64,000 bases of DNA from Bradyrhizobium sp. Ghvi (GCF_900115265.1 NZ_FOVU01000018.1:1-64000), one strand, 5' to 3'; shown: positions 54,443 to 63,780, numbered from the stretch's first letter. Notes: a model not told the origin generated them from the sequence alone. Made by a program: numbers and translations.

Positions 54443-54907
54443 TTAGTTCAATAGCCAGATTGCGCCATTCAGAACCGAAGCGAATGCAACCCACACCGCG
54501 TAAGGCGCGAACAGCCGAGATGCGATCTTATCGCATCGCCAGGTTGTGATGATGAAGCCAACGATCGTCATCAGAAGCAGCACGATTACGCTAAGGGCGA
54601 TATCGATGCGATGGCCCGCGAAGAATATGGGTGACCAAACGAAATTCAGAGCCAGCTGTCCCCACCATAGCTTCATCGGTAAGTTGTTGCGGCCCTCTCT
54701 CCAAACACGCCACCCAGCGATGGCGATGATAATATAAAGCGCGCTCCAGATCGGGGCAAAGATCCAGTTAGGCGGACTGAAAGGCGGCTTGCTTAGCGCC
54801 GCATACCATGCACCGGGGGCGGTCGCGAAGCCGATGATAAGGCCGCCCCCCAGAACGAGCGCAACAAACAAAAGTAAACTACCGAATTCGGCCGCTCGCA
54901 TTTTCAT
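54443..54907 (-). CDS. tspO: TspO/MBR-family membrane protein
   Basis: Five-TM tryptophan-rich sensory protein of 154 residues that binds porphyrins and related ligands. Family signatures are visible: WYAALSKPPFSPPNWIFAPI, split as WYAALSKPPFSPP and NWIFAPIWSALY, LWWGQLALNFVWSPIFF and the C-terminal YAVWVAFASVLNGAIWLLN. Length is typical. It is the first gene of a two-gene unit. In alphaproteobacteria TspO influences tetrapyrrole and redox responses. Confidence 0.92.
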   Translation of the reverse strand: MKMRAAEFGSLLLFVALVLGGGLIIGFATAPGAWYAALSKPPFSPPNWIFAPIWSALYIIIAIAGWRVWREGRNNLPMKLWWGQLALNFVWSPIFFAGHRIDIALSVIVLLLMTIVGFIITTWRCDKIASRLFAPYAVWVAFASVLNGAIWLLN

Positions 54908-55070
54908 TCGAATGGATCTTCGTCGCTGTTGTTCGGCAAAAGAATGTCAGTGGTTCTCTTGTCCCGCATGAGCAGTAGCGATCGCATCTCGTGGGGGCCT
55001 TGTCGAGAAGGCGCCAGTCCGCTTTGGGGCAAGGCGGACCGGCGGTCGATCGGTTGAGGGATACGGCCTA

Positions 55071-55571
55071 TCAGCTCTGGGGCGGCAGGATGACCTTGTC
55101 GATGACGTGAATAATTCCGTTCGAGGCCGGGATATCAGCCTTTACGACGCTAGCATCGTTGATCGTCACCTTGCCTCCTTTGGTCGTGACCTTCACCATT
55201 GCTCCGTTGACGGTCTTGGCCTGGTCGAGCTTCGTTACCTGCTCAGCTTTCACTGCGCCCGGCACCACGTGGTAGGTGAGGATGGACGTCAGCTTCGCTT
55301 TGTTCTCGGGCTTCAGCAGGTTCTCCACCGTGCCGGCCGGCAACTTGGCAAATGCCTCGTCCGTCGGTGCGAACACCGTGAACGGTCCGGGACCTTTCAG
55401 GGTAGCGACCAGATCGGCCGCCTTGAGCGCCGCCGCTAACGTCTTGAACTGGCCAGCACCGACCGCCGTGTCGACAATGTCCTGATTGCTGGCGCGCGCG
55501 AAAGTGCTGCCGACCGCCAAACCTACCACCGCCAGAACGACCGCGGCCTTCGCAATACCTACTCTGCTCAT
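55071..55571 (-). CDS. secreted fasciclin-domain protein
   Basis: 166-residue protein with a signal peptide (AAVVLAVVGLAVGSTFARA) and one FAS1 domain: FKTLAAALKAADLVATLKGP, FTVFAPTDEAFAKLPAGTVE, LTSILTYHVVPG, INDASVVKADIPASNGIIHV and IDKVILPP. The rhizobial homologue Nex18 is linked to nodulation in Sinorhizobium. The ATG at 55571 has AGGAGC upstream. It is divergent from the XRE-cupin regulator gene, with an AT-rich region between them. Confidence 0.92.
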   Translation of the reverse strand: MSRVGIAKAAVVLAVVGLAVGSTFARASNQDIVDTAVGAGQFKTLAAALKAADLVATLKGPGPFTVFAPTDEAFAKLPAGTVENLLKPENKAKLTSILTYHVVPGAVKAEQVTKLDQAKTVNGAMVKVTTKGGKVTINDASVVKADIPASNGIIHVIDKVILPPQS

Positions 55572-55672
55572 CTTGTAGCTCCTGTGAGTTGATGGCTTTG
55601 ACTGTGGAGCCGGCTTGGCCGGCGTTCCGGTTTCGAGGACAGAGAGAAACGTGTTTGCCTCGGTTCATTGAA

Positions 55673-55696
55673 TGATAGTAAAAATGATTTTCATCA
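55673..55696. promoter_or_regulatory. imperfect AT-rich palindrome between divergent genes
   Basis: TGATAGTAAAAATGATTTTCATCA, split as arms TGATAGTAAAAA and TGATTTTCATCA: the outer four bases pair perfectly and the inner part only partly. It lies in the only AT-rich stretch of the area, between the fasciclin gene and the XRE-cupin regulator, and could be an operator. Confidence 0.3.
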
Positions 55697-55785
55697 ATGG
55701 CACATTTGTGTGTTATGAAAAATGGTTATCTTGTAGAGAAAAAATTCTTCCCTTATTTGCACTCGTATGAAATGAGATCGGAACC

Positions 55786-56385
55786 ATGCTGTCGGAGACG
55801 CTGATCACAAGCCTTGAGGGCTACGCCATCGGCCCGAAGATCCGCCGGCTGCGGCTGCGCAAAAAACTGGGGCTGGTCCAGCTAAGCGATCACACCGGTC
55901 TCTCGCCGGCGATGCTGTCGAAAATTGAACGCGGGCATCTGTTTCCGACGCTGCCGACCTTGTTGCGAATCGCTTTGGTGTTCGGCGTCGGACTCGATCA
56001 CTTTTTCAGGGAAGACAGCGACCGGCCGGTTCATGCCGTAGTGCGCAAGGCGGACCGCATTCGTCTTCCAGAGAAGGCGGGGCGGACTTCGCCTGCTTAC
56101 CGCTTCGAGTCGCTCGACTATCCGGTCAGCGACCGCAAGCTCAACGGCTACTACGTCGAGTTTGGGGAGGAAGGCGAGCAGTCAGAGCCGCACGAGCATC
56201 CTGGCGCGGAGATGATCTACGTTTTGGATGGCGAGCTCGTGGTGAACCTGGAGGGCGAGGACTTCACACTAGGCCAAGGCGACTCGATGTATTTCGATTG
56301 CGCTCATCCGCACACTTACCGCCGTAAAGGGGCGTTGCTATGCGCGGCTATTATCGTGGTGACGGCGGAATCAGCTTCAACGTGA
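55786..56385 (+). CDS. XRE-family regulator with cupin domain
   Basis: 199-residue transcription factor. An N-terminal helix-turn-helix (IRRLRLRKKLGLVQLSDHTG, LSPAMLSKIERGHLFPTLPT) spans about residues 17-75. A C-terminal cupin (EPHEHPGAEMIYVLDGELVV, EDFTLGQGDSMYFDCAHPHT) spans about 125-195. This layout is common in regulators of small-molecule and stress genes. The ATG at 55786 starts just before the DNA-binding domain. It may regulate the divergent fasciclin gene or itself. Confidence 0.88.
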   Translation: MLSETLITSLEGYAIGPKIRRLRLRKKLGLVQLSDHTGLSPAMLSKIERGHLFPTLPTLLRIALVFGVGLDHFFREDSDRPVHAVVRKADRIRLPEKAGRTSPAYRFESLDYPVSDRKLNGYYVEFGEEGEQSEPHEHPGAEMIYVLDGELVVNLEGEDFTLGQGDSMYFDCAHPHTYRRKGALLCAAIIVVTAESAST

Positions 56386-56566
56386 CCGGGATCGCAAGAC
56401 GATCCGTAAAGGAACAGGAACCATCCCGCTCAAGCTCGGAAATGGAGCTTGGGCGACGTTCATGAATGTCTGAAGCACAGTGATCTCGAGAGACGTCCGA
56501 TTTCCGCCGCTGTTAGGAGTGGAGCGGACATCAGGCGGCCAGCTGCTTAATGAGTACACATCCTTG

Positions 56567-56842
56567 CTAGTTCGGGCGCAGCAGTCCGTCTCCGGCGGCC
56601 AGCAGCTTCACAAAGGTGCCGCTCTCATGCAGATCGAGCCAGCCTCTCTCTACCGCGTAGCAAATGCCGACGTCGAATTCCGCGCCGCTGGCCTTGCAGC
56701 CGGTCTTCGACAGAAACGGCGCGTTGATCTTCTCGATGTGGATGCGGCCGTCCTGGACCGCCTCAATGTCCTTGGCCAACTCGATCAGCTTTCGCGCCGC
56801 GGCCTCTGGGGCGGAGTAAGGACGTTCGTTCATCAGCTTCAT
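56567..56842 (-). CDS. hypothetical protein, about 91 residues
   Basis: Soluble small protein (NERPYSAPEAAARKLIELAK, then IHIEKINAPFLSKTGCKASG, FDVGICYAVERGWLDLHESG). The codon pattern and globular look support a real gene. The start is one of three close Met codons: 56842 is chosen, 56833 is possible. No family known to me; it resembles proteins annotated only as hypothetical in rhizobia. Confidence 0.6.
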   Translation of the reverse strand: MKLMNERPYSAPEAAARKLIELAKDIEAVQDGRIHIEKINAPFLSKTGCKASGAEFDVGICYAVERGWLDLHESGTFVKLLAAGDGLLRPN

Positions 56843-57076
56843 TGGATCAGCCCCCAGCCGCAAATGCCGCTGAGCTGTAGGTGATTCTCAATTCACCGCG
56901 AGGACGTGTCCCTGGGCAAGATGGCTTGCTCGGTACCGTTGCTGCCGGCGACAAAGTTGAGCATGCGCACCTCGGGCAGACAAACCGTAGCTCGAGCAAA
57001 GGAGAGAGAGACTCCAGCAGAGAAGTGTAGTCATCAACACCGTAGAAGTGCTGTGTCAATCGGTCGCGGCCTTTCC

Positions 57077-57286
57077 TCAAGGCCAGCGCTGAATTATGCC
57101 GCGCATAATTCGCGCGAACATCTTCGCCCCATTGATTGCTTGCTCGCGGACCATCTGCTCCGGCCGCAGTCTGCGCGACGGAAGGTCATCGAAATAGAAG
57201 TAGACGCTCCTGCGGCCGTCAGTGAAGCGCACCTCGAAGCTACCGGTACCGGGCACGGCTTCGTGCTTGATCAGGCGGACAGTCAC
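57077..57286 (-). CDS. 69-residue conserved rhizobial hypothetical protein
   Basis: Short protein with a clear beta-strand pattern (IKHEAVPGTGSFEVRFTDGR, then SVYFYFDDLPSRRLRPEQM). The pattern GSFEVRFxDGRxSxxFYxDDLPxRRLRP is common among Bradyrhizobium hypotheticals. The start is a GTG at 57286; no better in-frame ATG is close. Function unknown. Confidence 0.7.
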   Translation of the reverse strand: MTVRLIKHEAVPGTGSFEVRFTDGRRSVYFYFDDLPSRRLRPEQMVREQAINGAKMFARIMRGIIQRWP

Positions 57287-57809
57287 GCCGCCATCGAAGC
57301 GCGGTGCAGGCGAGAGTCAATTATCGATTCCCGGTAGACGCATGGCGCCGAGCTGCTGCCTGTCATGGGCGTGGAAAACGAGACGCGCCGAACGCCTCAA
57401 GCGGGCAGCGTGATCGTCTCCGCCCGCTGACATGGGCGGCACTGGAAGGCGTGCACTGCGGGCAGGTCGAGGATGGCCGGGAGCGTCGCCAAGAACGTCA
57501 TCGGGCGTCGGCAGCGCGAGCAGATCAGGATTGGCGGGTCGGCTTTAACCGGCGCGGACATAATGCCCGCCACGGTAAAGGCACCGAGGGCTCAGATCAT
57601 GCCGGGGCAACTACGGGGAAAGGCATCGGTGAGCCCGTACCGTCCAAGCTTGATTTTCCGCGCGTCCAGTATGCCAGCCTCAGTTGCGAGTGCCTGCGCT
57701 CCAATGCGTGATCCGGCTTGCTGCTATGTTCGGAATCGAACAATCAGGCGTCTATGGCTAGGTTATGCTCAATTTTGCGATGATACCTTTTTGATTCGGA
57801 GATATTGGC
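57287..57809. other. no gene recognised
   Basis: About 520 bases upstream of the cold-shock gene. A plus-strand frame runs into the csp start but lacks family character; the last 60 bases are the csp leader. Confidence 0.45.
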
Positions 57810-58016
57810 GTGGCGATGGGTAAGGTGAAGTGGTTCAACACGACCAAAGGCTATGGCTTTATTCAGCCTGATGACGGCAGCTCAGACGTCTTCGTGCACA
57901 TTAGCGCCGTTGAGAAAGCCGGCTACACGGGCTTGGCTGAAGGCGCGCGGATCAGCTACGAGCTTAAGGCGGGGCGGTCGGGCAAGACGTCGGCGGAGGA
58001 TCTACGGATAGGCTGA
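57810..58016 (+). CDS. cspA: cold-shock protein (CspA family)
   Basis: 68-residue single cold-shock domain, an RNA/ssDNA chaperone. RNP1 is KGYGFIQPD and RNP2 is VFVHISAV, after GKVKWFN. The start is taken as the GTG at 57810 because GGAGA lies 7 nt upstream; the ATG two codons later is the alternative. Length and motifs are complete. Confidence 0.93.
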   Translation: MAMGKVKWFNTTKGYGFIQPDDGSSDVFVHISAVEKAGYTGLAEGARISYELKAGRSGKTSAEDLRIG

Positions 58017-58061
58017 CGGGAAGGCAGCTTCAATTGCCGACCCAGGCCGCAGCGGCATCGC

Positions 58062-58246
58062 ATATCGGACCGGAGAGCGCCGACCGAGGCCGAGCGGGAA
58101 GCTCGAAAGGTATCTCGAGATACAGGAGCCAAACTGCCGGCCTCGGAGTATGAGCGCGACCAACAGGCATTCCATCCGAACCGATAACGCCTGAAGGCGG
58201 AGCGGCTGGCTCGCGAGGCGGCCGTCAGACACAAGCCCAAGTCCTG
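58062..58246 (+). pseudogene. small charged protein with a nonsense codon
   Basis: Downstream of csp, one frame reads APTEAEREARKVSRDTGAKL, SEYERDQQAFHPNR, then a TAA, and continues RLKAERLAREAAVRHKPKS to a stop. The stop replaces the codon between two Arg in what looks like a continuous helix, so it is probably a Glu-to-stop change. The pattern resembles short Bradyrhizobium hypotheticals. The start is unclear. Confidence 0.45.
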
Positions 58247-58261
58247 ATCGTTGCGTCCGCA

Positions 58262-58430
58262 GCGAAGCTAGTTTCGTCTCCGCTGCAGCGAGTGTTCGAG
58301 AAAGAAACGCAGCATCTTCCTCGTCGCATCCGGTCCGTCCGGATCGGTGTAGGAAGCGGCAGGGTTGCCTCCTCACCATGCGTGTCCGGGTCGGTGGATT
58401 TCCCAGAGACTGCCGCGATATGCGCCCCGA
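58262..58430 (-). pseudogene. PHB depolymerase/esterase, C-terminal scrap
   Basis: Minus-strand fragments HRPGHAW and, after a frameshift, WGGNPAASYTDPDGPDATRK, MLRFFLEHSLQ. They match the end of alpha/beta-hydrolase polyhydroxybutyrate depolymerases (catalytic His in GHAW). Only the last 50-60 residues remain. Confidence 0.55.
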
Positions 58431-58444
58431 ACTCGCGCCGACCA

Positions 58445-59105
58445 TGAATGCATCAAGCCGATGCTGCCGAACAAGCCGCGTGGCGTTCCTCGGGTGAACG
58501 ACAGGCGGTCCTGAACGGCATCTTCTGGGTCCTTGCGATCAGGAGCACCCCGACATAATCTGCCGAGGGCGTTTGACCCTTCCACCACTTGCTAGATCCG
58601 CTTTCTCAGGTGACCGCGGACCGGGGTTGGGGCCGCATCATAGAAGCGCTTGCCATTGCCCATGATGCCGATGTCCAGATGATCGATACCTCCATTGTCC
58701 GCGTGCATCAGCATGGACCCTGCATCATAACAAACCAGCGCCATCGATTTCCCGCGGCGGCCTAACGCAAAATTCATGCGATGGTCGGTAGCAATGGTCT
58801 GCCCATTCCTTGGCGCTGAGCCCCCGGTTGGCCCACGACGTCCGACTTGCCGGAAAACTGCTGCTTCGCCTGAAATCGCGGTCAATGCTGCTTACCGACG
58901 GTGGCTTGCCATGAAGAGGGCGCATGGACCAACATCCCGCCGAAAAGCAATCGCCGCAATCAGATCTGTTTCAGTCCCTATCTCTATCGCGCTCGCAACA
59001 GGTCGAGAGATTCTTCAACAGGGCCCAACAATGTCGTCGGGTGGCAACGCGCTTTGGCCGCCAACTACGCCATGGTATCGTCAGATTGATTTCCGCACGA
59101 TCTGG
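58445..59105 (+). pseudogene. IS5-family (IS427-like) transposase remnant
   Basis: Plus-strand pieces in several frames: CIKPMLPNKPRGVPRVNDRR, VLNGIFWVL, ALAIAHDADVQMIDTSIVRV, HQHGPCI, then SPYLYRARNRSRD-type and RVATRFGRQLRHG blocks. The order matches an IS427-group transposase with the DTSIVRVHQH catalytic segment. Many frameshifts; dead. Confidence 0.7.
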
Positions 59106-59149
59106 GCGCTCCCATAGACTTTGCCGACGCCTTCCAGACGAACATCGGC

Positions 59150-59945
59150 CATCATGCGCTCCTCTGTCGCGGTCTTCCAACCAGCACTGGGATCGCAATC
59201 TGCGCCAGACTCGATACGACGAAGTCTCGTTGCGCCAGGGCGGGACTGTCTCGCGGCGGAACGCCGGTCGTGACCAGCACGGTTGGAAGGCCAGCCTGCT
59301 TACCGGCCTGAATATCCGTCGCAATCTGGTCACCGATCATCAGTGTGGCGCCGTGCATTGTCCCCAGGGCAGGAAAGCGCCGTTCTGATCATTGTGCGGC
59401 TCGGGTTTACCGGCGATCAGGGGCTTGACCTGGGCGGCCGCAGCCACGGCCGCAATTGTTGCTCCTGCTCCCGGTTCGAAGCCATCGGCAGACGGCAAGA
59501 GAAGGTCAGGGTTCGCGCCGATGAGGCTGCTCCATTCATGGTCGGCCTCAACAGCAATCCTCATCTTCTCATGCGTGATGTGGTGATCGAGACCCATCAT
59601 GACGATCTCCGGCCCTTGGTCAGTAACGTCCAGACTACCGCGGCGACACCATTCGCAGGCACCATATCTACGGCTCGCGTCCGGGTACTTCGCCCGTGCG
59701 AGTTCTGCGGCTACAATCGCGCACGTAAACCGCTTCGTCCGGCGCGATTGCAAGGCCAAACGCTTCCAGTTTTGGACGTCGTTTTCCGGACGTGTGGGTC
59801 GAAATGTTTGTCACGAAGCAGAACGGAAGTCCGGCCGCCTGCCACCGCGTAAATGCCTCTAGGGCATCATAACTGCGGTATCTCCACGATCGAGGACGCC
59901 ATTGGGGTCCGCCCCCTGCCACGGACGGCCCATTGAGGTGAGAGA
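59150..59945 (-). pseudogene. NagD-like HAD-IIA phosphatase, frameshifted
   Basis: Minus-strand remnant: SYDALEAFTRWQAAGLPFCF and VTNISTHTSGKRRPKLEAFG from the N-terminal part, a scrambled centre, then PLIAGKPEP near 59415, and MIGDQIATDIQAGKQAGLPT with VLVTTGVPPRDSPALA at the C-terminal end. The HAD-IIA motif GDQIATDI is intact, but at least three frame changes separate the pieces. It starts just after the SDR gene and probably belonged to the same operon. Confidence 0.75.
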
Positions 59946-59950
59946 TTGGG

Positions 59951-60721
59951 CTAGCCATTCATCAGCATCCCGCCGTTCACGTGAACGATCTGACCCGTCA
60001 TGTAGGAAGCCGCAGGACTTGCGAGGAAGACGGCTAGCCCTGCGATATCCTCGGGCACTCCAACCCGTCCCAAAGGGATCCGGCCACCATGCCGCGCTTC
60101 AGTCTCCACCCGTGGGCGACCGTGCATGGGAGTATCAATGATGCCAGGCGCGATTGCGTTCACGTTGATGCTGAGCGGCGCGCATTCATAGGCAAGTAGT
60201 TTGGTCATGTCGTGAACGATTGCCTTCGAAAGACAATAATCGGCTCCGCCGGCCTGATAGTTGAAAACGGCGCCTTGTGATGACAGCGAGGAGCCGACAT
60301 TGATGATGCGTCCGCCCTTCCTTTTCATGAAGCGCTCGACAACCAGCTTTGAACAGCGCAGGACGGCGATCGAGTTGATCTGGATCGTACGTTCCATTTT
60401 TTCAGCGCTGCCGCTAAGCAATGGCTGGGCAGATTTTACGCCTGCATTATTGATCAACACGTCGAGCCGGCCAAAGTGTTGCTCGATCTGTCCAAGGACT
60501 CGACTGACGTCTTCCTCGCGCGCGACGTCCATGGCCATGGGCACTATGCCGTTGCCATAGGGCAGTCTTGGCAGAGTGTCTCTGAGGTTCTCCAGATTGG
60601 CATCGGTGGCAACGACGTTCGCGCCTCCGCGGCGAAACGCGTTAGCAATGGCAGAGCCAATACCGCCGGCTGCCCCGGTGACGAGCACCGTTCGGTCTGA
60701 AACTGAGAACTGTTCGGTCAT
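59951..60721 (-). CDS. SDR-family NAD(P)-dependent dehydrogenase
   Basis: 256-residue classical short-chain dehydrogenase, intact. The cofactor motif TGAAGGIGSA is near residue 15, followed by an acidic TDAN at the end of beta-2, which favours NAD. NNAGV is near residue 92, the catalytic Ser is in VGSSLSSQG, and YCLSK holds the catalytic Tyr and Lys. The C-terminal end is GQIVHVNGGMLMNG. Neighbours on the same strand are remnants of a ribokinase-type kinase (upstream) and a HAD-IIA phosphatase (downstream), suggesting polyol or sugar catabolism. The substrate is not identifiable. Confidence 0.88.
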   Translation of the reverse strand: MTEQFSVSDRTVLVTGAAGGIGSAIANAFRRGGANVVATDANLENLRDTLPRLPYGNGIVPMAMDVAREEDVSRVLGQIEQHFGRLDVLINNAGVKSAQPLLSGSAEKMERTIQINSIAVLRCSKLVVERFMKRKGGRIINVGSSLSSQGAVFNYQAGGADYCLSKAIVHDMTKLLAYECAPLSINVNAIAPGIIDTPMHGRPRVETEARHGGRIPLGRVGVPEDIAGLAVFLASPAASYMTGQIVHVNGGMLMNG

Positions 60722-61550
60722 TCCAACTCCAAGATCGTTTGAGACTGTAGAAATTCGCCAAGTGCCTTAGCTGTCGGCATTCAGCTTTGAGCGCCGCGCC
60801 GTGTCACACATAAGATTCCAACGGCTAGCGCCTTCCTCGCTGCTTCCTTTGGAGGCAATAGCTGATCGAGCGATGCTGCGAATGCCCCATTAAAAGCGTC
60901 TCCTGCGGCCTCTTATTGACCGCCTTGACGGGAAGCGCCCGCAGAGCAAAGGAGCGCGTGGTATCGGAGCCCTGCGCCCCCAGCGGGATCAGCGCGGCAC
61001 CGCGGCCCCGAGATCAAACACTTTCGCGCCGCACGCGCGGCGCTATCGAAGTCGCCTACTTGGATACCTGTCAGCTCGAAAGCCTTCGTCTGGTTTGGCA
61101 TGAAGATTAACGCGCCTCCACGCAGTCGATGGAAGAGCTGGCCTTACCAGAGGTGGGTTAAAAACAAGCTCGAAGCTTTTTTTAAGCCTTATCTCGAAGA
61201 GCCGATTGAGCGCAGGGATCGGCATACACTGATTTCGGCGGCGATTGTCGTCCTCCATGAACTTGGTGCGCTTTCGATCATATCCGGTGCCACCTTCGAA
61301 TTGGCGCCTAGGGCTATGAGGATCATGTTGGAGCCGTCGTCAGCGACCATAACCATAGCAAGCCTGAGACGGCCCCCAGCTTCCTTAACCGATTTAAAGA
61401 GCGATTGACCGACATCATCCTCAACAACATGCATGTAGAAGAGTGGTTGGAGGCGGGCGGCGGCAACGGCTTGGTTTACGCCCTTTCTTCCAGGCTGACG
61501 GGTCACCTCACCTGTCTGTCTATGCGAATGTATGCTCTCCACCTCTAAGG
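60722..61550 (-). pseudogene. PfkB/ribokinase-type sugar kinase, frameshifted
   Basis: Minus-strand remnant. The N-terminal substrate motif GRKGVNQAVAAARLQ (normally GGKGANQAVAAARLG) is followed by MHVVEDDVGQSLFKSVKEAG, MVMVADDGSNMILIALGANS and further fragments. The C-terminal motif region is scrambled around 60880-60960, with remains of GDAFNGAFAASL and VTRRGAQS. It lies immediately upstream of the SDR gene. Not functional. Confidence 0.65.
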
Positions 61551-61977
61551 TGGCCCGGGTCCTTCGCCCCGCAACGAATCAACATCACGGGATGAAGGTT
61601 TCCGATGGATGATGCCTTGCGACTGCAATATTCAAGCCACTCCCGGCGACACCCAAAAGATCGCAGTCGCTCCCCTTCACATCGGGGGCAGCTGCAACGA
61701 TTCCTGCACTGTCCGCGCGATGCCTTCAACCTAGAGGTCCGCCTCGCTTTGGCCAGCATCCGCACAGCACCGGCCAGAAGACTTCCCAGCTCAGTACACA
61801 CATTATTGCAGGTCAATTTTGTCGCCCCCATGGTGCTCCACAAAATAGAATTTGCTCGTGCCAGCTCCGACTTACCCAGCCAGTGTTAATGCAAAATTCG
61901 ATCCGGTATTCTCAGCGCGTTCATCGGTGATGTGGCCATCGGTCAGGCTCATTTGGCTCACCGAATTCTCTGGGCGC
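61551..61977. other. no firm gene; possible decayed minus-strand frame
   Basis: A minus-strand frame (61520-61843) reads CNNVCTELGSLLAGAVRMLA and looks coding, perhaps the gene before the sugar kinase, but I cannot assign it. The last part is the promoter region of the effector gene. Confidence 0.35.
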
Positions 61978-62000
61978 GTCAGCTTGTCGACAGCTGGTTC
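61978..62000 (+). promoter_or_regulatory. tts box (TtsI-binding promoter element)
   Basis: Begins GTCAGCTTGTCGACAGCTGG, a near-perfect match to the rhizobial tts-box core GTCAGNTTNTCGNNAGC. It lies 38 bases before the ATG at 62038, in the correct orientation. TtsI activates type III secretion and effector genes in response to flavonoids via NodD. Confidence 0.85.
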
Positions 62001-62037
62001 TAATAGACTGACGGCGACACGCTCAACCGGGGGGAAC

Positions 62038-63156
62038 ATGGACCCATTTAACAGCATCAACCCATTCGCTCCAGAGTTCGCTGCATACAACGCCGCGGTG
62101 CCGCAAGCGGAACAGCAGCAAGCGGAGTTTGAACCGTACTTGGATGAAGTGCCGCAAGTTGGTACCTCTGCGGTCGCAGCGAATCCTGCTTCTGCTGATC
62201 CCTACTATCCCCATCTGTCTGAAGAAGGCCTCAGACCCATCGAGACCTTGGGACTTGAGCACCAGAGGGCCGACGGTTCTCATCCCGAACACGCGGTCAG
62301 CGCAGGCGAGCACGCCACTGCCCTGATGGCTGACGACTATACCGGCCAGTTGAGGCCTGCGAAGAGGCAGAGGACACTAAGCCAGACGGAAGCCGATGCC
62401 ATTGAGCACCAGCCCAGCGAGCCTAGCAATTCAGCCGCTCGCGAGCCGATTGAAGAGGCTGGCACACCGTTTCAGGCCAGCGGTCCGTTCATCCTTCCTG
62501 CGGAGGACTACACTCAGGATCTGCTGTGGGCGATGCTGGAAAACGCGGGCTCATCGTCCTCTCTCGAACCAACCGAGCGTCATGACCAGGACGTGCATTC
62601 AGGAGCGGCCGTTCGTTCCTTCAACTCGCGGCAGGCCGACGAGCGCACATCAGCGGTGCATGAGGGTAGCAGCGCCCCGTCGAGCCAGGACACCCCACGC
62701 GCTCCTTTCATATTTCATCACGACCGCTTCACGGCCCTATTCGTGCCCGCGGCGGCGATGAGGGGCAGCTCTCGACTCAATCTGTCAAGCGCACCCATTC
62801 ATTTCGGGTCTCGACCGGAAAGCGTTTCTCAGCCGAGCGCACAGCCGGCGGCTCGGCCCTCGCCCGCATTGCTTGCACAGGCGATGGAGCAAGCCGCTCC
62901 GGCGTCCGCCAGAGCTGAGACGACGCCGCCCATGGGCCGCGAGATCTACGCCGCATCATTCGCCGTTCCTGAGGGCTTTTCGCACGGGACCCAACCCGCC
63001 CCAATCACGATGATCTCCAAGCTCGGCCGCTGGGGCCTCTTGCCGGACGCAGCTCAGCCGATAAAGCAATACGACATTCGCGGCGAGCGTTACACCGCCC
63101 TCTTAGGGCCGGGAGGACCCAATGACGTTCGGCTCATCCATCATCCACAAATGTAG
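62038..63156 (+). CDS. putative type III secretion effector
   Basis: 372-residue protein behind a tts box; the ATG at 62038 has GGGGGG 4 nt upstream. The frame is open for another 62 codons upstream, but that part contains the tts box and cannot be translated from its transcript. The N terminus (MDPFNSINPFAPEFAAYNAA) is Asn/Ser/Pro-rich, as in secreted effectors. Two related segments contain ADDYTGQLRPAKRQR (a possible nuclear localisation signal, PAKRQR) and AEDYTQDLLWAMLENAG. The C terminus has ISKLGRWGLLPDAAQP and RGERYTALLGPGGPNDVRLI. No enzymatic domain is recognised. Low hydrophobicity and disorder-like composition fit a host-targeted effector. Confidence 0.7.
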   Translation: MDPFNSINPFAPEFAAYNAAVPQAEQQQAEFEPYLDEVPQVGTSAVAANPASADPYYPHLSEEGLRPIETLGLEHQRADGSHPEHAVSAGEHATALMADDYTGQLRPAKRQRTLSQTEADAIEHQPSEPSNSAAREPIEEAGTPFQASGPFILPAEDYTQDLLWAMLENAGSSSSLEPTERHDQDVHSGAAVRSFNSRQADERTSAVHEGSSAPSSQDTPRAPFIFHHDRFTALFVPAAAMRGSSRLNLSSAPIHFGSRPESVSQPSAQPAARPSPALLAQAMEQAAPASARAETTPPMGREIYAASFAVPEGFSHGTQPAPITMISKLGRWGLLPDAAQPIKQYDIRGERYTALLGPGGPNDVRLIHHPQM

Positions 63157-63414
63157 ACGCCAGGGACACCCGCTACTTGAGGACTCAACACCGCAGGTAC
63201 CGGACTTGTTGATGCAATATAGCTTGCTTCAGCGGCTCTTGCGAGGCTCAGTGAGGCTCGGGCGTTGCGGATAAGCGGTGTGGCCCCGAGGCACCAGCGA
63301 ACATCATCGTTTAGCGGCTCCTCGTCGATCGGAACAGCTCTCCCCCCTTTGTTGTTTGCTCAAAGCGCGATCACGTTGCCGGGCTGGTTTCACTGAGGCA
63401 GTTGTGCAGCGAGA

Positions 63415-63700
63415 TCGGCGGTCTACCGCCGACCTCCCAGCCGGGCGCTCTTTGCTGATATCTGCCCTGTCTCCACTTTTGTGCTGGGCGCCCTAAGGCC
63501 GAGGAACCAGTGGGCATTGACGCATTCGGCCTTAAAGCGGCTCTTCAAGCCTCCATGAAGGACTTGTCGGCGGCTTGCGGGGCCGCCAGAAATTCCAGCG
63601 TGCCGCCGCACTAATAGGTCCACAGGTCACGGTCGCACGGCATGAACTCGCGGCCTCGATCAACGTGGATCTTTGCTCGAATCTCACTGATTTGCAGCCC
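63415..63700 (-). pseudogene. IS3-family OrfB, C-terminal remnant
   Basis: Minus-strand fragments VDRGREFMPCDRDLWTY, then FKAECVNAHWFLGL, correspond to the integrase-domain end of IS407-type OrfB (normally DRGSEFxSxxLDLWAY and FRAECLNAHWF). The pieces are in different frames and the last 30 residues are scrambled. Unrelated to the intact element at the left window edge unless that one is longer than expected. Confidence 0.65.
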
Positions 63701-63780
63701 CTCCAGCGCCAGCACGATTCGATGCCGCGGATAGCGATGCGCACTAGGCCGCCGTCGGGCCGGCAACCAGCGCATTGTGC

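Noticed and set aside
61852..62037. Upstream extension of the effector frame
   Set aside because: It contains the tts box, so a transcript from that promoter cannot include it; the ATG at 62038 has the better ribosome site.
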